Positions 1 to 11,103 of a DNA stretch of 64,000 nt are shown one piece after another (positions within the stretch are counted from its first letter, which is position 1; every line of letters begins with the position of its first letter). A program made the position numbers and the translations under genes. The stretch comes from Pseudomonas asturiensis. Its GTDB lineage: Bacteria > Pseudomonadota > Gammaproteobacteria > Pseudomonadales > Pseudomonadaceae. The DNA is taken from positions 31,019-95,018 of the forward strand of contig NZ_FRDA01000006.1 in NCBI RefSeq assembly GCF_900143095.1, given 5' to 3'. The notes below the pieces were generated by a model. It had not been told where the DNA came from, made no database searches, and worked only from the letters and a program-made list of their open reading frames with translations.

Positions 1-12
1 TTCAAAAATGAT

Positions 13-1038
13 TCAAACGGCCGTCTCGACCGGCTGCTGCAGGCTGGTCAGCAACTGACCCAGTTGCGCCAGCTCCGGGCGTCGCGAAAGAACGGCTTCT
101 ATATAGGCGAAAAAGCGTGGCACGTCGCCCAGATAACGAGGCTTGCCGTCGCGATGACAAATGCGCGCGAAGATCCCGATGACTTTCAAGTGACGCTGCA
201 CACCCATCAGGTCGCTGGCTCGCTCGAACGCGGCGAAGTCGTCATGAACCGCAATGCCCTGCGCGCGCGCCTGCTCCCAGTAGCCTTTCAACCAGCCCGT
301 GACACGTTCCTGCGGCCAGCTCAGGAACGCGTCCTTGAACAGACAGGTAATGTCGTAGGTCACCGGCCCGTAAACAGCATCCTGAAAATCCAGCACACCG
401 GGATTGGGCTCGCTGATCATCAGGTTACGGGGCATGTAGTCGCGATGCACCAGCACTTTGGGCTGTATCAACGCGCTTTCGATCAACAGCTCGCTGGCCT
501 GACGCCAGTCGGTCAACTGCGCCTCGTCCATGTCGACGCCCAGATGACGTTTCACGTACCACTCGGGAAACAACTCAAGCTCACGGCGCAACAATGCCAC
601 GTCGTAGCTGGGCAACGGCGCGTCCATCGGTAACTGCTGATACGCCAGCAACGCGTCGATGGCATCGGCGAACAATGCATCGGCGTTATCGGCATCGATC
701 ACGTCCAGATAAGTCTGACGACCCAGATCGTTGAGCAGTAAAAAGCCCTGTTCGAGGTCTTCGGCGTAAATTTTCGGAACATTGATGCCCGACTTTTCCA
801 GCAAATGAGCGATATCAACGAACGGTTTGCAGTTTTCCTGGGGTGGCGGCGCGTCCATGACAATAAAAGTTCGACCCTCGCCTTCCCAGCGAAAGTATCG
901 GCGAAAACTGGCATCACTACTGGCCGCAGTCAATGTAGCCGGGGGTACGGCGCCCCAATTTTGCGCCGCGAACAGCGCTGGCAACTGCTCGTCGAGCCAA
1001 ACTTTCAGGGATTGCAGGCGTATATCTTGATCTGGCAT
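13..1038 (-). CDS. amgK: N-acetylmuramate/N-acetylglucosamine kinase
   Basis: Cytoplasmic sugar kinase of the aminoglycoside phosphotransferase fold. In Pseudomonas AmgK phosphorylates the anomeric position of MurNAc and GlcNAc in the peptidoglycan recycling route that bypasses de novo UDP-MurNAc synthesis, working with MurU. At 341 aa it is full length. The catalytic loop HRDYMPRN lies near residues 198-205 and the metal-binding LDFQD near 216-220. It is divergent from lptD across about 130 bp. The partner murU is expected just beyond the left edge but is not in the window. The assignment rests on kinase motifs plus the conserved position next to lptD; a generic APH-family phosphotransferase is the alternative name. 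Confidence 0.85.
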   Translation of the reverse strand: MPDQDIRLQSLKVWLDEQLPALFAAQNWGAVPPATLTAASSDASFRRYFRWEGEGRTFIVMDAPPPQENCKPFVDIAHLLEKSGINVPKIYAEDLEQGFLLLNDLGRQTYLDVIDADNADALFADAIDALLAYQQLPMDAPLPSYDVALLRRELELFPEWYVKRHLGVDMDEAQLTDWRQASELLIESALIQPKVLVHRDYMPRNLMISEPNPGVLDFQDAVYGPVTYDITCLFKDAFLSWPQERVTGWLKGYWEQARAQGIAVHDDFAAFERASDLMGVQRHLKVIGIFARICHRDGKPRYLGDVPRFFAYIEAVLSRRPELAQLGQLLTSLQQPVETAV

Positions 1039-1167
1039 TACAAGGGTCTCCGACGGCGCTAGCCGTCAAGCGGGTCATGCTTTATTATCCGGGATCTTTT
1101 TCAGCCCATCGAGAGGCGTGCGGCCCCCCCGCGGGCAGATGGCGCGCAGGAAGCCCGGACTAATAAG

Positions 1168-3948
1168 ATGGCATTGAAATCCCCCGCGTTTCGTAAAAAA
1201 TTTCCGTTGCTCGTAACCGGCAGTCTGCTGGCGATGCAACCTCTGGCCACTCAGTTCGTGGTCGCCGCGGAACAGTATGACTGCTCAGTCTCTGCTTCGG
1301 GTGCCTGGAACTGTGCGCCGAAATCCTCTACCGCTGCCGTAGAGCTGCCTCCACGTCCTGTGCACAGCACAACGTCGGTCAGTTCCAACGGCACCGTGAC
1401 GTCGGACAGTACCGTCGACGGTCAACCGGCAGCCACCACGCAACTGGTGACCGAAGCCAAGGGTAAAGGCCTGAAGTCGCGTAGTGCTGACTACAGCCAC
1501 CTCGATTGGGTTCCTCGCGAAAAGCTCACCGCAGCGCAACTGGCCGAAACCGGTCCGTACTGCTCGGGTGCCTACGTAGAGCCGATTCGCCCAGGCATGG
1601 ATGACAAGACACCGATGAGTGAGGCACCGATGTTCGTCGGTGCTAAAGCCTCGCGTTACGAGCAGGAAGCACAGGTTGCGACCCTCGCGGGTGACGTTGT
1701 GCTGCGTCAGGGCAGCATGCAGGTACAGGCCCAGGAGGCCGCCCTGCATCAAGCCGAAAACCGTGGCGAGCTGAACGGCGATGTCCGTCTGCGCGACAAC
1801 GGCGCACTGATCGTCGGTGACAAGGCCGAGCTGCAGCTCGATACCGGCGAAGCCCGTGTCGACAACGCCGAGTACGTTCTGCACAAGTCGAACATTCGTG
1901 GTAACGCCCTGTACGCCAAGCGTGCAGAGAACGCGATCATTCGTCTCAAGGACGGTACGTACACCTCCTGCGAACCGGGCAGCAACGCCTGGACGCTGAA
2001 AGGCAACAACATCACGCTGAACCCGGCGACCGGTTTCGGCACCGCGACCAACGTAACGTTGCGGGTCAAGGACATACCGGTCCTCTACACCCCGTACATC
2101 TACTTCCCGATCGACGATCGTCGCCAGTCAGGTTTCCTGCCGCCGACCATCTCGGCAGGTGGCGACAACGGCTTCACGCTGGTCACGCCGTACTACTTCA
2201 ACCTGGCGCCGAACTACGACGCCACGCTGTATCCACGCTACATGGCCGATCGCGGCCTGTTGATGGAAGGCGAGTTCCGTTATCTGACCAAAGGCAGCGA
2301 AGGCCAGTTTGGCGGCGCATACCTGAACGACGAGAACGACGAACGCAGGCAGCAGTCCGACTACGACAAGACACGCTGGATGATCAACTGGCAGCACGTG
2401 GGCGGTCTCGATACCCGCTGGCTGACCAAGGTCGACTACACCGACATCAGCGATCCGTATTACTTCCAGGACCTGGAAACCGATCAGATCGGCGTCAAGA
2501 GAACCGACTACATCAACCAGCAGGGTTCCCTGACGTATCGCGGCGACAACTATTCGGCAGTCTTCAACGCCCAGGCGTACAAGCTGGCGACCGTTGCGAA
2601 CATCACGCCTTACAACCGTCTGCCACAGATCACCTTCAACGGCACCCTGCCTTACAACCCGGGCGGCCTGAAGTTCGACTACCAGACAGAAGCGGTGCGC
2701 TTCGAACGCGACCTGCGTAACGGCAACTTCATCGACGAAAACGGCAACTCGACACCTCGTCTGGACAGAAACGTTGCAGGTCTGGCCCGCTCCAACGGCG
2801 ACCGTCTGAACCTGGCACCGTCGGTGAGCCTGCCGATGAACTGGACCTACGGCTTCCTGACGCCAAAGCTCAAGTATGTCTACACCCAGTACGATCTGGA
2901 TCTGGACAGCCAGGGCAAGAGCACACTGCTGGCTGACGAAGAGTACAGCAGCAGCCAGAGCCGCTCCGTGCCGATCTTCAGCGTCGACAGCGGCCTTTAC
3001 TTCGACCGTAATACGCAGTGGTTCGGCAAAGACTATCGCCAGACGCTGGAACCGCGCCTGTTCTATCTCTATGTTCCCGAGAAAGACCAGACCGACATTC
3101 CGGTATTCGACTCAAGCGAAAGCACCTTCAACTACGCCTCGCTGTTCCGTGACAACCGCTTCACCGGTTCCGACCGCATCGGCGACGAAAACAAACTGTC
3201 GCTGGGCGTGACCAACCGCTGGATCGAAGAGAACGGTTTCGAGCGTCAGCGCTTCAGCATTGGCCAGGCGCTGTACTTCGAAGACCGCAAGGTGCAATTG
3301 CCGGGTGTGGTATTCGCAGACCGCGACGACGCCAAGGCCAACGTGTCGCCTTACGCACTGGAATACGAATACCGCTTCAACCGCGACTGGCGCTTCAACT
3401 CCGATTTCAACTGGGATCCGGACAGCAAGAGCACCCGTTCGGGCAGCGCGATGTTCCATTACCAGCCTGAAGACAACCCGAACAAGGTCGTCAACGTCGG
3501 CTATCGCTATCGCAACGACCAGATCCGGTTCGACCAGACCACTGGCCGCTGGACCGTGGGCGGTGGTGACTACGGCAGCCCGGGCGATCCGAACTACGTG
3601 AAGGATTACTACAAGATCCAGCAGCACGACTTCTCGGTCATCTGGCCAATCGTGCCGCAGTGGAGCCTTATCAGCCGCTGGCAATATGACTACAACCGCG
3701 ACCGTACCATCGAGGCCTTTGGTGGTTTCGAATACGACAACTGCTGCTGGAAACTGCGCCTGATCAACCGTTACTGGGTTGATTACGACGAATTCAGCCA
3801 GGAAGCGCCTCAGAACGAAAAAGGCGACCGCGGTATATTCCTACAAATCGTGTTGAAGGGACTCGGCGGCGTGACCGGCGCCAAAGTAGAGAGCTTCCTC
3901 GACAAAGGCATCCAAGGTTATCGTGAACGTGAAGACCAAGCTTTCTGA
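1168..3948 (+). CDS. lptD: LPS-assembly outer membrane protein LptD
   Basis: LptD is the outer membrane beta-barrel that, with LptE, inserts lipopolysaccharide into the outer leaflet. At 926 aa it has the usual Pseudomonas length. Residues 1-34 form a signal peptide ending near VVAAEQ. The N-terminal periplasmic OstA/LptA-like jelly-roll lies around residues 150-280, followed by the LptD C-terminal barrel. Cysteines for the interdomain disulfides are visible: an early pair near residues 39 and 49, later single ones, and the adjacent CC in DNCCWK near the C-terminus. The 3' end overlaps the surA start, so surA, itself an LptD-folding chaperone, is translationally linked. Confidence 0.96.
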   Translation: MALKSPAFRKKFPLLVTGSLLAMQPLATQFVVAAEQYDCSVSASGAWNCAPKSSTAAVELPPRPVHSTTSVSSNGTVTSDSTVDGQPAATTQLVTEAKGKGLKSRSADYSHLDWVPREKLTAAQLAETGPYCSGAYVEPIRPGMDDKTPMSEAPMFVGAKASRYEQEAQVATLAGDVVLRQGSMQVQAQEAALHQAENRGELNGDVRLRDNGALIVGDKAELQLDTGEARVDNAEYVLHKSNIRGNALYAKRAENAIIRLKDGTYTSCEPGSNAWTLKGNNITLNPATGFGTATNVTLRVKDIPVLYTPYIYFPIDDRRQSGFLPPTISAGGDNGFTLVTPYYFNLAPNYDATLYPRYMADRGLLMEGEFRYLTKGSEGQFGGAYLNDENDERRQQSDYDKTRWMINWQHVGGLDTRWLTKVDYTDISDPYYFQDLETDQIGVKRTDYINQQGSLTYRGDNYSAVFNAQAYKLATVANITPYNRLPQITFNGTLPYNPGGLKFDYQTEAVRFERDLRNGNFIDENGNSTPRLDRNVAGLARSNGDRLNLAPSVSLPMNWTYGFLTPKLKYVYTQYDLDLDSQGKSTLLADEEYSSSQSRSVPIFSVDSGLYFDRNTQWFGKDYRQTLEPRLFYLYVPEKDQTDIPVFDSSESTFNYASLFRDNRFTGSDRIGDENKLSLGVTNRWIEENGFERQRFSIGQALYFEDRKVQLPGVVFADRDDAKANVSPYALEYEYRFNRDWRFNSDFNWDPDSKSTRSGSAMFHYQPEDNPNKVVNVGYRYRNDQIRFDQTTGRWTVGGGDYGSPGDPNYVKDYYKIQQHDFSVIWPIVPQWSLISRWQYDYNRDRTIEAFGGFEYDNCCWKLRLINRYWVDYDEFSQEAPQNEKGDRGIFLQIVLKGLGGVTGAKVESFLDKGIQGYREREDQAF

Positions 3949-5251
3949 TTGTCTGCGCCCGCTGATGCTGGGCGCGTTACTCCTGAGCGGCGCCGTGCAT
4001 GCAGCGGTTCAACCTCTGGACAGTGTTGTGGCCATCGTCGATAACGACGTGATCATGAAAAGCCAGATGGACCAGCGTGTTCGCGAAGTTCAGCAAACCA
4101 TCGCCAAGCGCGGGTCGGGCGTACCGCCCGCCGAAGCGCTGCAGCAGCAGGTTCTGGATCGTCTGATTCTGGAAAACCTGCAGCTGCAGATCGGCGAGCG
4201 TTCCGGCATCCGCGTCACTGACGAAGAGCTGAACCAGGCCATCGGCACCATTGCCCAGCGTAACAACATGAGCGTGGAGCAGTTCCGCGCTGCCCTCGCC
4301 CACGATGGTCTCTCGTACAACGATGCACGCGAGCAGGTTCGCCGGGAAATGATCATCAGCCGTGTGCGCCAGCGCCGCGTAGCCGAGCGTATCCAGGTGT
4401 CCGAGCAGGAAGTGAAGAACTTCCTGGCCTCCGACCTGGGCAAGGCTCAGTTGTCCGAAGAGTTTCACCTGGCCAACATCATGATCGCCACGCCTGACAG
4501 CGCATCGTCCGATGCCATTCAGGCCGCCGCGCGCAAGGCCAAGGATGTCTACGACCAACTGAAGAAAGGTGCCGACTTCGCGCAGATGGCAATTGCCAAA
4601 TCGTCGAGCGAAAGCGCACTGGAAGGCGGTGACATGGGCTGGCGCAAAGCCGCGCAACTGCCTCCACCTTTCGGCGATATGCTCAGTTCGATGCCGATCG
4701 GTGACGTGACGCCTCCGGCGCGTACGCCTGGTGGCTTCATTATTCTCAAGCTGCTGGAAAAACGCGGCGGACAAGGTCAGGCCCAGATGCGTGATGAAGT
4801 TCATGTGCGTCACATCCTGATCAAGCCAAGCGAAATTCGCAGCGAAGATGAAACCCGTCGTCTGGCCACCAAGATCTACGAGCGCATTGAAAACGGCGAA
4901 GACTTCGGCGAGCTGGCCAAGAGCTTCTCGGAAGATCCGGGCTCGGCGCTCAACGGTGGTGACCTGAACTGGGTCGACCCCAACTCGCTGGTTCCGGAAT
5001 TCCGTGAAGTCATGACTGAAACGCCTCAGGGCGTGGTGTCCAAGCCGTTCAAGACCGCTTATGGCTGGCACGTACTGGAAGTACTTGGCCGTCGCGCCAC
5101 GGACGCCACCAGCCAGGCCCGTGACCAGCAAGCCCTGAACGTGCTGCGTAACCGCAAGTACGACGAAGAGCTGCAAACCTGGCTGCGTCAGATCCGTGAC
5201 GAAGCCTACGTTGAAATCAAGCTCCCTGGCGCAGCCCAGGCTGCACAGTGA
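3929..5251 (+). CDS. surA: Periplasmic chaperone and peptidyl-prolyl isomerase SurA
   Basis: SurA escorts outer membrane proteins, LptD in particular, across the periplasm. The signal peptide is [20 protein letters not shown] and onward, cleaved near VHA-AVQP. It is followed by the SurA N-terminal domain and two parvulin domains, beginning around EFHLANIMI and [10 protein letters not shown] prefer the GTG at 3929, which gives the compact signal peptide; an in-frame GTG at 3923 would add two residues. Both starts lie inside the end of lptD. The stop overlaps the pdxA start by 4 nt (GTGA). Confidence 0.94.
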   Translation: MKTKLSDCLRPLMLGALLLSGAVHAAVQPLDSVVAIVDNDVIMKSQMDQRVREVQQTIAKRGSGVPPAEALQQQVLDRLILENLQLQIGERSGIRVTDEELNQAIGTIAQRNNMSVEQFRAALAHDGLSYNDAREQVRREMIISRVRQRRVAERIQVSEQEVKNFLASDLGKAQLSEEFHLANIMIATPDSASSDAIQAAARKAKDVYDQLKKGADFAQMAIAKSSSESALEGGDMGWRKAAQLPPPFGDMLSSMPIGDVTPPARTPGGFIILKLLEKRGGQGQAQMRDEVHVRHILIKPSEIRSEDETRRLATKIYERIENGEDFGELAKSFSEDPGSALNGGDLNWVDPNSLVPEFREVMTETPQGVVSKPFKTAYGWHVLEVLGRRATDATSQARDQQALNVLRNRKYDEELQTWLRQIRDEAYVEIKLPGAAQAAQ

Positions 5252-6237
5252 CGCCAAAGCGCTTCGCACTGACACCCGGCGAGCCGGCCGGCATAGGTCC
5301 TGACCTTTGCCTGCTGCTCGCCACGCAGCCTCAGCCACACCCCCTGATTGCCATCACCAGCCGTGACCTGCTCCTTGAGCGGGCCGCGCAGCTGGGTGTG
5401 GTCGTCAACCTGATCGACGCTGCCCCCGATGCCTTCCCGGACGCGCCAGCGCCCGCCGGCAGCCTGTATGTCTGGGACACGCCATTGGCGCAACGGGTGG
5501 TCACAGGTGAGCTGAACAAGGCCAACGCCGGGTTCGTGCTGCAAACCCTGACACGCGCCGGGCAAGGCTGCCTTGACGGCCTGTTCAGCGGCATGATCAC
5601 AGCACCGGTCCATAAGGGCGTGATCAACGAAGGCGGGTTCGCCTTTTCAGGACACACCGAATTCCTTGCCGAACTGACCCATACCGAACAGGTCGTGATG
5701 ATGCTGGCCACCGGCGATCTGCGCGTTGCTCTGGTGACTACGCATTTGCCATTGCGCGATGTGGCCGACGCCATCACGCCAGATCGCCTGGAGCGCGTCA
5801 CGCGCATCCTGCACGCCGATCTGGTGAACAAGTTCGGCATCGCCCACCCGCGCATCCTGGTGTGCGGCCTCAACCCTCATGCCGGTGAAAGCGGGCATCT
5901 GGGGCGCGAGGAAATAGACATCATCGAACCGACTCTGGAGCGTCTGCGCAGCGATGGGCTGGACCTACGCGGCCCGCTGCCTGCCGACACTCTGTTTACC
6001 CCCAAATATCTGGAGCACTGCGACGCGGTGCTGGCGATGTACCACGATCAGGGCCTGCCGGTGCTGAAATACAAAGGCTTTGGCGCAGCGGTCAATGTGA
6101 CGCTGGGCCTGCCGATCATTCGCACGTCTGTCGACCACGGCACCGCGCTGGATCTGGCGGGCAGTGGCAAGATCGACACCGGCAGCCTGCACGTGGCGCT
6201 GCAAACCGCCTACCAGATGGCCGAGACCCCTTCATGA
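5248..6237 (+). CDS. pdxA: 4-hydroxythreonine-4-phosphate dehydrogenase
   Basis: PdxA oxidises 4-phosphohydroxy-L-threonine with NAD+ and releases the aminoketone that PdxJ condenses with deoxyxylulose phosphate to make pyridoxine 5'-phosphate. The 329-aa protein carries the family motifs: N-terminal [42 protein letters not shown] and the C-terminal [10 protein letters not shown] segment. The start is GTG, overlapping the surA stop. The stop overlaps the rsmA start as ATGA. The surA-pdxA-rsmA-apaG order is the conserved gammaproteobacterial arrangement. Confidence 0.95.
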   Translation: MTPKRFALTPGEPAGIGPDLCLLLATQPQPHPLIAITSRDLLLERAAQLGVVVNLIDAAPDAFPDAPAPAGSLYVWDTPLAQRVVTGELNKANAGFVLQTLTRAGQGCLDGLFSGMITAPVHKGVINEGGFAFSGHTEFLAELTHTEQVVMMLATGDLRVALVTTHLPLRDVADAITPDRLERVTRILHADLVNKFGIAHPRILVCGLNPHAGESGHLGREEIDIIEPTLERLRSDGLDLRGPLPADTLFTPKYLEHCDAVLAMYHDQGLPVLKYKGFGAAVNVTLGLPIIRTSVDHGTALDLAGSGKIDTGSLHVALQTAYQMAETPS

Positions 6238-7040
6238 CCGAGCAATACCAACACCGGGCGCGCAAGCGTTTCGGGCAGAACTTCCTGCACGACGCAGGCG
6301 TTATCGACAAGATCCTGCGTGCCATTCGGGCAAAGCCTGAAGACCGCCTGCTGGAAATCGGGCCAGGCCAGGGCGCGCTGACCGAAGGCCTGCTCAACAG
6401 CGGGGCTCATCTGGATGTCGTGGAACTGGACAAAGACCTGATCCCGATCCTCAACAGCCAGTTCGCCGGCAAACCCAACTTCAACCTGCATCAGGGCGAT
6501 GCATTGAAGTTCGACTTCAACAGTCTGGGCGCACAACCCAACAGCCTGCGCGTTGTCGGCAACCTGCCCTACAACATCTCCACACCGTTGATCTTCCATC
6601 TGTTGCAGAACGCCAGCCTGATTCGCGACATGCACTTCATGCTGCAGAAAGAAGTGGTCGAGCGCCTCGCGGCGGGCCCGGGCGGCGGTGACTGGGGTCG
6701 CCTGTCGATCATGGTCCAGTACCATTGCCGCGTGGAGCACCTGTTCAACGTCGGGCCAGGCGCGTTCAATCCGCCGCCCAAAGTGGACTCGGCCATTGTG
6801 CGCCTGGTGCCGCACGAAACACTGCCCCACCCTGCCAAGGATCATCGCCTGCTGGAGCGCGTTGTACGCGAAGCCTTCAACCAGCGCCGCAAGACCTTGC
6901 GCAACACGCTCAAGCTGCTGTTGAGCAGCGACGAAATCACCGGCGCTGGCGTAGACGGCAGCCTGCGTCCGGAACAACTGGATCTGGCTGCTTTTGTACG
7001 CCTGGCCGACAAGCTCAGCGAGCAGACCGTAGCACCGTAA
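6234..7040 (+). CDS. rsmA: 16S rRNA (adenine1518/1519-N6)-dimethyltransferase
   Basis: RsmA (KsgA) dimethylates two adjacent adenines in the 3' helix of 16S rRNA late in 30S assembly, using S-adenosylmethionine. The 268-aa length is typical. The sequence shows [11 protein letters not shown] at the N-terminus, the SAM-binding [11 protein letters not shown] and the catalytic NLPYNIS motif. It overlaps pdxA by 4 nt. A 117-bp gap separates it from apaG, long enough for a separate promoter, though I see no clear -35/-10 pair there. Confidence 0.96.
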   Translation: MTEQYQHRARKRFGQNFLHDAGVIDKILRAIRAKPEDRLLEIGPGQGALTEGLLNSGAHLDVVELDKDLIPILNSQFAGKPNFNLHQGDALKFDFNSLGAQPNSLRVVGNLPYNISTPLIFHLLQNASLIRDMHFMLQKEVVERLAAGPGGGDWGRLSIMVQYHCRVEHLFNVGPGAFNPPPKVDSAIVRLVPHETLPHPAKDHRLLERVVREAFNQRRKTLRNTLKLLLSSDEITGAGVDGSLRPEQLDLAAFVRLADKLSEQTVAP

Positions 7041-7157
7041 CCTGTCGAGACAAGTGAACGGCGAACGGCCATTCGTCATTTTCCGCGCACTTGTCCTAGA
7101 CTGATGCTTCTACTCAGTGCTCCCGTTTTTTTCGCTATGGATTTCAAGGCCTACTGA

Positions 7158-7538
7158 ATGTCCGATTCCCGTTATCAGGTCGACGTCAGCGTCGTCACAC
7201 GTTTCCTCGCAGAACAGTCGCAACCCGAGCAGAATCGCTTCGCGTTCGCCTACACCATCACGGTCCAGAACAACGGCCAGTTGCCGGCCAAGCTGCTGTC
7301 CAGACACTGGGTCATCACCGATGGCGACGGCCACGTCGAGGAAGTCCGGGGCGAGGGTGTGGTCGGGCAGCAGCCGTTGATCAAGGTCGGGCAGAGCCAC
7401 ACGTACAGCAGCGGCACGGTCATGACCACCAAGGTCGGCAACATGCAGGGCTCGTATCAGATGCTCGCTGAAGACGGTAAACGTTTCGACGCCGTCATCG
7501 CCCCCTTCCGTCTTGCCGTACCCGGTGCCCTTCACTGA
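7158..7538 (+). CDS. apaG: Co2+/Mg2+ efflux-associated protein ApaG
   Basis: Small cytoplasmic beta-sandwich protein (126 aa) of the ApaG/F-box-associated fold, genetically linked to metal tolerance and found beside ApaH; its biochemical activity is not settled. It shows the characteristic pattern [11 protein letters not shown], then [24 protein letters not shown] and SSGTVM. The stop codon shares one base with the apaH start (TGATG), indicating translational coupling. Confidence 0.94.
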   Translation: MSDSRYQVDVSVVTRFLAEQSQPEQNRFAFAYTITVQNNGQLPAKLLSRHWVITDGDGHVEEVRGEGVVGQQPLIKVGQSHTYSSGTVMTTKVGNMQGSYQMLAEDGKRFDAVIAPFRLAVPGALH

Positions 7539-8440
7539 TGGCGGTGTACGCCGTCGGCGACCTGCAAGGTTGCCTGGAACCACTGAAGTGCCTGCTTGAC
7601 GATGTGGGTTTCGACCCTGAAAAAGATCGCCTGTGGCTGGTGGGTGATCTGGTCAACCGCGGCCCCCAGTCGCTGGCAACGCTGCGCTTTCTGTACAACA
7701 TTCGTCAGTCGCTGGTGTGCGTGCTGGGCAACCACGACCTGCACCTGCTCGCTGCCGCGCGCAACATCGAGCGTCTCAAAAAGAGCGACACCTTGCGTGA
7801 AATTCTGGAAGCGCCTGATCGCGACGATCTGCTGGGCTGGATACGCCAGCAGAAGCTGATGCACTACGACGAAACGCGCAACGTGGCCATGGTTCATGCC
7901 GGTATCGCGCCACAATGGTCGCTGAAGAAAGCGCTCAAGCACGCCGCCGAAGTCGAACAGGCCTTGCAAGACGACAATCTGTACGAACCCTTTCTGGATG
8001 GCATGTACGGCAACGAGCCTGTCAAATGGGACAATGCCTTGCATGGAGTCACTCGTTTGAGGGTGATCACCAATTACTTCACCCGAATGCGGTTCTGTAC
8101 CAGCGATGGCAAGCTGGACCTCAAGGGCAAGGAAGGTGTAGAAACCGCCAAGCCTGGCTACGCGCCCTGGTTCAGCCATCAGACACGCAAGACGCGCTCG
8201 GTTAAAATCATTTTCGGTCACTGGGCGGCACTCGAAGGCCGCTGTGACGAACCGGGTGTCTTCGCCCTGGACAGCGGCTGCGTATGGGGCGGCGCAATGA
8301 CACTGCTCAACGTCGACACCCTTGAACGCCATCAATGCAATTGCGATGCTGCCGGCAATGTCGCGACACCGGCCATCACCCGAATACCGAGCCACGTCGC
8401 ACCGCATCAGCCCCCAGAGGCACAGGAGCCCAAACAATGA
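7538..8440 (+). CDS. apaH: Bis(5'-nucleosyl)-tetraphosphatase, symmetrical
   Basis: ApaH hydrolyses Ap4A symmetrically to two ADP and also removes Np4N caps from RNA, a link to stress physiology. The calcineurin-like metallophosphatase motifs are present: GDLQGC near the N-terminus, [12 protein letters not shown] and VHAGI. It is 300 aa, a little longer than many homologues because of a proline-rich C-terminal tail that overlaps the glpE start. Start and stop are both coupled to neighbours. Confidence 0.95.
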   Translation: MAVYAVGDLQGCLEPLKCLLDDVGFDPEKDRLWLVGDLVNRGPQSLATLRFLYNIRQSLVCVLGNHDLHLLAAARNIERLKKSDTLREILEAPDRDDLLGWIRQQKLMHYDETRNVAMVHAGIAPQWSLKKALKHAAEVEQALQDDNLYEPFLDGMYGNEPVKWDNALHGVTRLRVITNYFTRMRFCTSDGKLDLKGKEGVETAKPGYAPWFSHQTRKTRSVKIIFGHWAALEGRCDEPGVFALDSGCVWGGAMTLLNVDTLERHQCNCDAAGNVATPAITRIPSHVAPHQPPEAQEPKQ

Positions 8441-8760
8441 GCGAGTTCAAACGTATTCCCCCAGAGCAGGCTCAGGCGCTGCGTGAACAAGGCGCGGTCG
8501 TGGTCGATGTTCGCGACGCCCAGACGTTCGAGAGCAACCATATTCCCGAATCGCTGCACCTGGACAACCACTCCATTGCCGACTTCATCGCCAAGGCCGA
8601 TCTGGACAAGCCTCTGGTCGTGATCTGCTATCACGGCAACTCCAGCCAGAACGCTGCCGCCTATCTGGTGGGTCAGGGCTTCTCGGATGTCTACAGCGTG
8701 GACGGCGGCTTCGAGCTCTGGCGCTCGACTTTTCCGGCAGAAACCGTGCAAGGCCGCTGA
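8437..8760 (+). CDS. glpE: Thiosulfate sulfurtransferase GlpE (rhodanese)
   Basis: Single-domain rhodanese that transfers sulfane sulfur from thiosulfate to an acceptor such as cyanide or thioredoxin. The protein is 107 aa from the ATG at 8437; the frame stays open upstream, but that ATG overlaps the apaH stop (ATGA) and gives the usual GlpE length. VVDVRD marks the rhodanese fold and CYHGNSS the active-site loop, with the catalytic cysteine at residue 64. It is the last gene of the apaG-apaH-glpE run. Confidence 0.92.
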   Translation: MSEFKRIPPEQAQALREQGAVVVDVRDAQTFESNHIPESLHLDNHSIADFIAKADLDKPLVVICYHGNSSQNAAAYLVGQGFSDVYSVDGGFELWRSTFPAETVQGR

Positions 8761-8870
8761 AAAATATTTTTATGACAGCCGATCCCGCGTTCTACGCGGG
8801 CTCGCGCCCCAACTGACGAACGGTCAGCCCGTCTTCTCGCTCATCCCTTCTTTATCTTTCCGAATCCGAA

Positions 8871-8880
8871 CTATCCTTAG
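8871..8880 (+). promoter_or_regulatory. Possible RpoS-type -10 element upstream of prkA
   Basis: The 284-bp gap between glpE and prkA holds CTATCCTTAG, resembling the extended -10 of sigma-S promoters (CTAYRCTTA type), about 165 bp before the prkA start. PrkA/YeaG operons are known to be stationary-phase and stress induced. No convincing -35 accompanies it and the match is partial, so this is only a candidate. Confidence 0.3.
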
Positions 8881-9044
8881 CCTCAGGCCATCCGAAATCA
8901 GGGGAGAGCCGGTACACCGGCGCGTGGGTCATCGGTAGCTACTTTTATGGTGTTCTGGGGGGTAAACGGCATCTGGATACTCAGCTGCTGCCAGCATCGA
9001 CTGACGATCCGCCGCCGGCTCAACGTATCGAGCGAGGTGACGTC

Positions 9045-10967
9045 ATGAGTATTTTTAGCCACTTCCAACAACGCTTTGAAACGACACGCCAGGAAGAGCT
9101 CTCGCTGCAGGAGTATCTTGAGCTCTGCAAACAGGATCGCAGTGCCTATGCCTCAGCCGCCGAACGTCTGCTGCTGGCCATAGGTGAACCTGAGCTGGTG
9201 GATACCTCCGCCAACTCGCGGTTATCGCGAATTTTCTCCAACAAGGTGATACGGCGCTATCCGGCGTTTGCTGACTTCCATGGGATGGAAGAATGCATCG
9301 ACCAGATCGTTTCCTACTTCCGCCATGCCGCTCAAGGCCTGGAAGAAAAGAAGCAGATTCTCTATCTGCTTGGCCCGGTTGGCGGTGGTAAATCGTCTCT
9401 GGCTGAAAAACTCAAACAACTGATCGAAAAGGTCCCGTTCTACGCCATCAAGGGCTCGCCGGTGTTCGAGTCGCCATTGGGCCTGTTCAATGCCAATGAA
9501 GACGGTGCCATTCTCGAAGAAGACTTCGGCATCCCGCGTCGCTACCTGAGCACCATCATGTCGCCTTGGGCGACCAAACGTCTGGCTGAGTTCGGGGGCG
9601 ACATCAGCCAGTTCAAGGTCGTGAAACTCTATCCGTCGGTACTCAACCAGATCGCTGTGGCAAAAACCGAGCCGGGTGACGAGAACAACCAGGACATCTC
9701 GGCCCTGGTCGGTAAAGTCGACATTCGCAAGCTGGAAGAATTTCCGCAGAACGACGCCGATGCCTACAGCTACTCGGGCGCACTCTGCCGGGCCAACCAG
9801 GGCCTGATGGAATTCGTCGAGATGTTCAAGGCACCCATCAAGGTTCTCCACCCGTTGCTGACGGCTACTCAGGAAGGCAACTACAACAGCACCGAAGGGT
9901 TGGGCGCGATTCCGTTCACCGGCATTCTGCTCGCGCACTCCAACGAATCGGAATGGCACAGCTTCCGCAACAACAAGAACAACGAAGCCTTCATCGACCG
10001 TATCTACATCGTGAAGGTGCCCTACTGCCTGCGCGTCAGCGACGAAATCAAGATCTACGACAAACTGCTGTTCAACAGCTCCCTGTCCAAGGCGCATTGC
10101 GCACCGGACACGCTGAAGATGCTTGCGCAGTTCACAACCCTGTCGCGCCTCAAGGAGCCGGACAACTCCAACATCTACTCCAAGATGCGCGTGTACGACG
10201 GCGAGAACCTCAAGGACACCGACCCGAAAGCCAAGTCGATTCAGGAGTACCGCGATAGCGCGGGTGTCGACGAGGGCATGAACGGTCTGTCGACCCGTTT
10301 CGCGTTCAAGATCCTCTCCAAGGTGTTCAACTTCGATCCGCATGAAATCGCCGCCAACCCGGTACACCTGCTCTATGTGCTGGAGCAGCAGATCGAACAG
10401 GAGCAATTCCCGGCCGAGACGCGCGAGCGTTACCTGCGCTTCATCAAGGAATACCTGGCACCGCGCTACATCGAGTTCATCGGCAAGGAAATCCAGACGG
10501 CTTATCTGGAATCCTACAGCGAGTACGGTCAGAACATCTTCGATCGCTATGTGCTCTATGCAGACTTCTGGATTCAGGATCAGGAATACCGCGACCCCGA
10601 AACCGGCGAGATTCTCAACCGGGTGGCCTTGAACGAGGAACTGGAAAAGATCGAGAAACCCGCCGGCATCAGCAACCCGAAAGATTTCCGCAACGAGATC
10701 GTCAACTTCGTGCTGCGCGCCCGCGCCAACAACAATGGCAAGAACCCGACCTGGCTCAGCTACGAGAAGCTGCGCGTGGTGATCGAGAAGAAAATGTTCT
10801 CCAACACCGAGGACCTTCTGCCGGTCATCAGCTTCAACGCCAAGGCCAGCAAGGAAGACCAACAGAAGCACAACGACTTCGTCACTCGAATGGTTGAACG
10901 GGGCTACACCGATAAACAGGTACGTCTTCTCTCCGAATGGTATCTGCGCGTACGCAAGTCGCAGTAA
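9045..10967 (+). CDS. prkA: PrkA/YeaG family serine protein kinase
   Basis: Cytoplasmic AAA-plus/PrkA kinase (640 aa, full length). The Walker A motif GPVGGGKSS is near residues 110-118, in the N-terminal AAA_PrkA domain, and the PrkA C-terminal domain follows. The E. coli homologue YeaG autophosphorylates and affects nitrogen starvation and stationary-phase responses. It leads the three-gene set prkA-yeaH-spoVR that is conserved across proteobacteria. The gap to yeaH carries two strong palindromes (separate entry). The GTG/GAGG-rich segment just before the ATG (CGAGGTGACGTC) supplies the ribosome-binding site. Confidence 0.94.
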   Translation: MSIFSHFQQRFETTRQEELSLQEYLELCKQDRSAYASAAERLLLAIGEPELVDTSANSRLSRIFSNKVIRRYPAFADFHGMEECIDQIVSYFRHAAQGLEEKKQILYLLGPVGGGKSSLAEKLKQLIEKVPFYAIKGSPVFESPLGLFNANEDGAILEEDFGIPRRYLSTIMSPWATKRLAEFGGDISQFKVVKLYPSVLNQIAVAKTEPGDENNQDISALVGKVDIRKLEEFPQNDADAYSYSGALCRANQGLMEFVEMFKAPIKVLHPLLTATQEGNYNSTEGLGAIPFTGILLAHSNESEWHSFRNNKNNEAFIDRIYIVKVPYCLRVSDEIKIYDKLLFNSSLSKAHCAPDTLKMLAQFTTLSRLKEPDNSNIYSKMRVYDGENLKDTDPKAKSIQEYRDSAGVDEGMNGLSTRFAFKILSKVFNFDPHEIAANPVHLLYVLEQQIEQEQFPAETRERYLRFIKEYLAPRYIEFIGKEIQTAYLESYSEYGQNIFDRYVLYADFWIQDQEYRDPETGEILNRVALNEELEKIEKPAGISNPKDFRNEIVNFVLRARANNNGKNPTWLSYEKLRVVIEKKMFSNTEDLLPVISFNAKASKEDQQKHNDFVTRMVERGYTDKQVRLLSEWYLRVRKSQ

Positions 10968-10997
10968 TGGCAGCGGCAAGCGGCAGGCTGTAAATCT

Positions 10998-11077
10998 CGG
11001 GCCGGCGTCAGGCCCGCCCGAGGTGCTGTTTTGTGCCAGCGCTTGCTTTTAAGCTTCAGGTTCACCGCCTGAAGCTT
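10998..11077. repeat. Two palindromes between prkA and yeaH
   Basis: The first palindrome pairs CGGGCC (10998-11003) with GGCCCG (11011-11016). The second pairs AAGCTTCAGG (11051-11060) with CCTGAAGCTT (11068-11077), a perfect 10-bp stem with a 7-nt loop. It is followed by TTGAAGCT, another partial copy of the same motif. The second resembles the AAGCTTCAAGC-type intergenic repeats of Pseudomonas. Neither is followed by a clean T-run, so RNA processing or mRNA stability control is as likely as termination. Confidence 0.65.
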
Positions 11078-11103
11078 GCAACTTGAAGCTGCCCGGAGGG
11101 CCT

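Noticed and set aside
1..12. Start of murU at the left edge
   Set aside because: The expected downstream partner of amgK would begin outside the window; no start codon for it is visible within bases 1-12.
3977..5338. Long minus-strand open frame opposite surA
   Set aside because: It is a shadow of the high-GC surA codon pattern; no domain is recognisable and surA fully explains the region.
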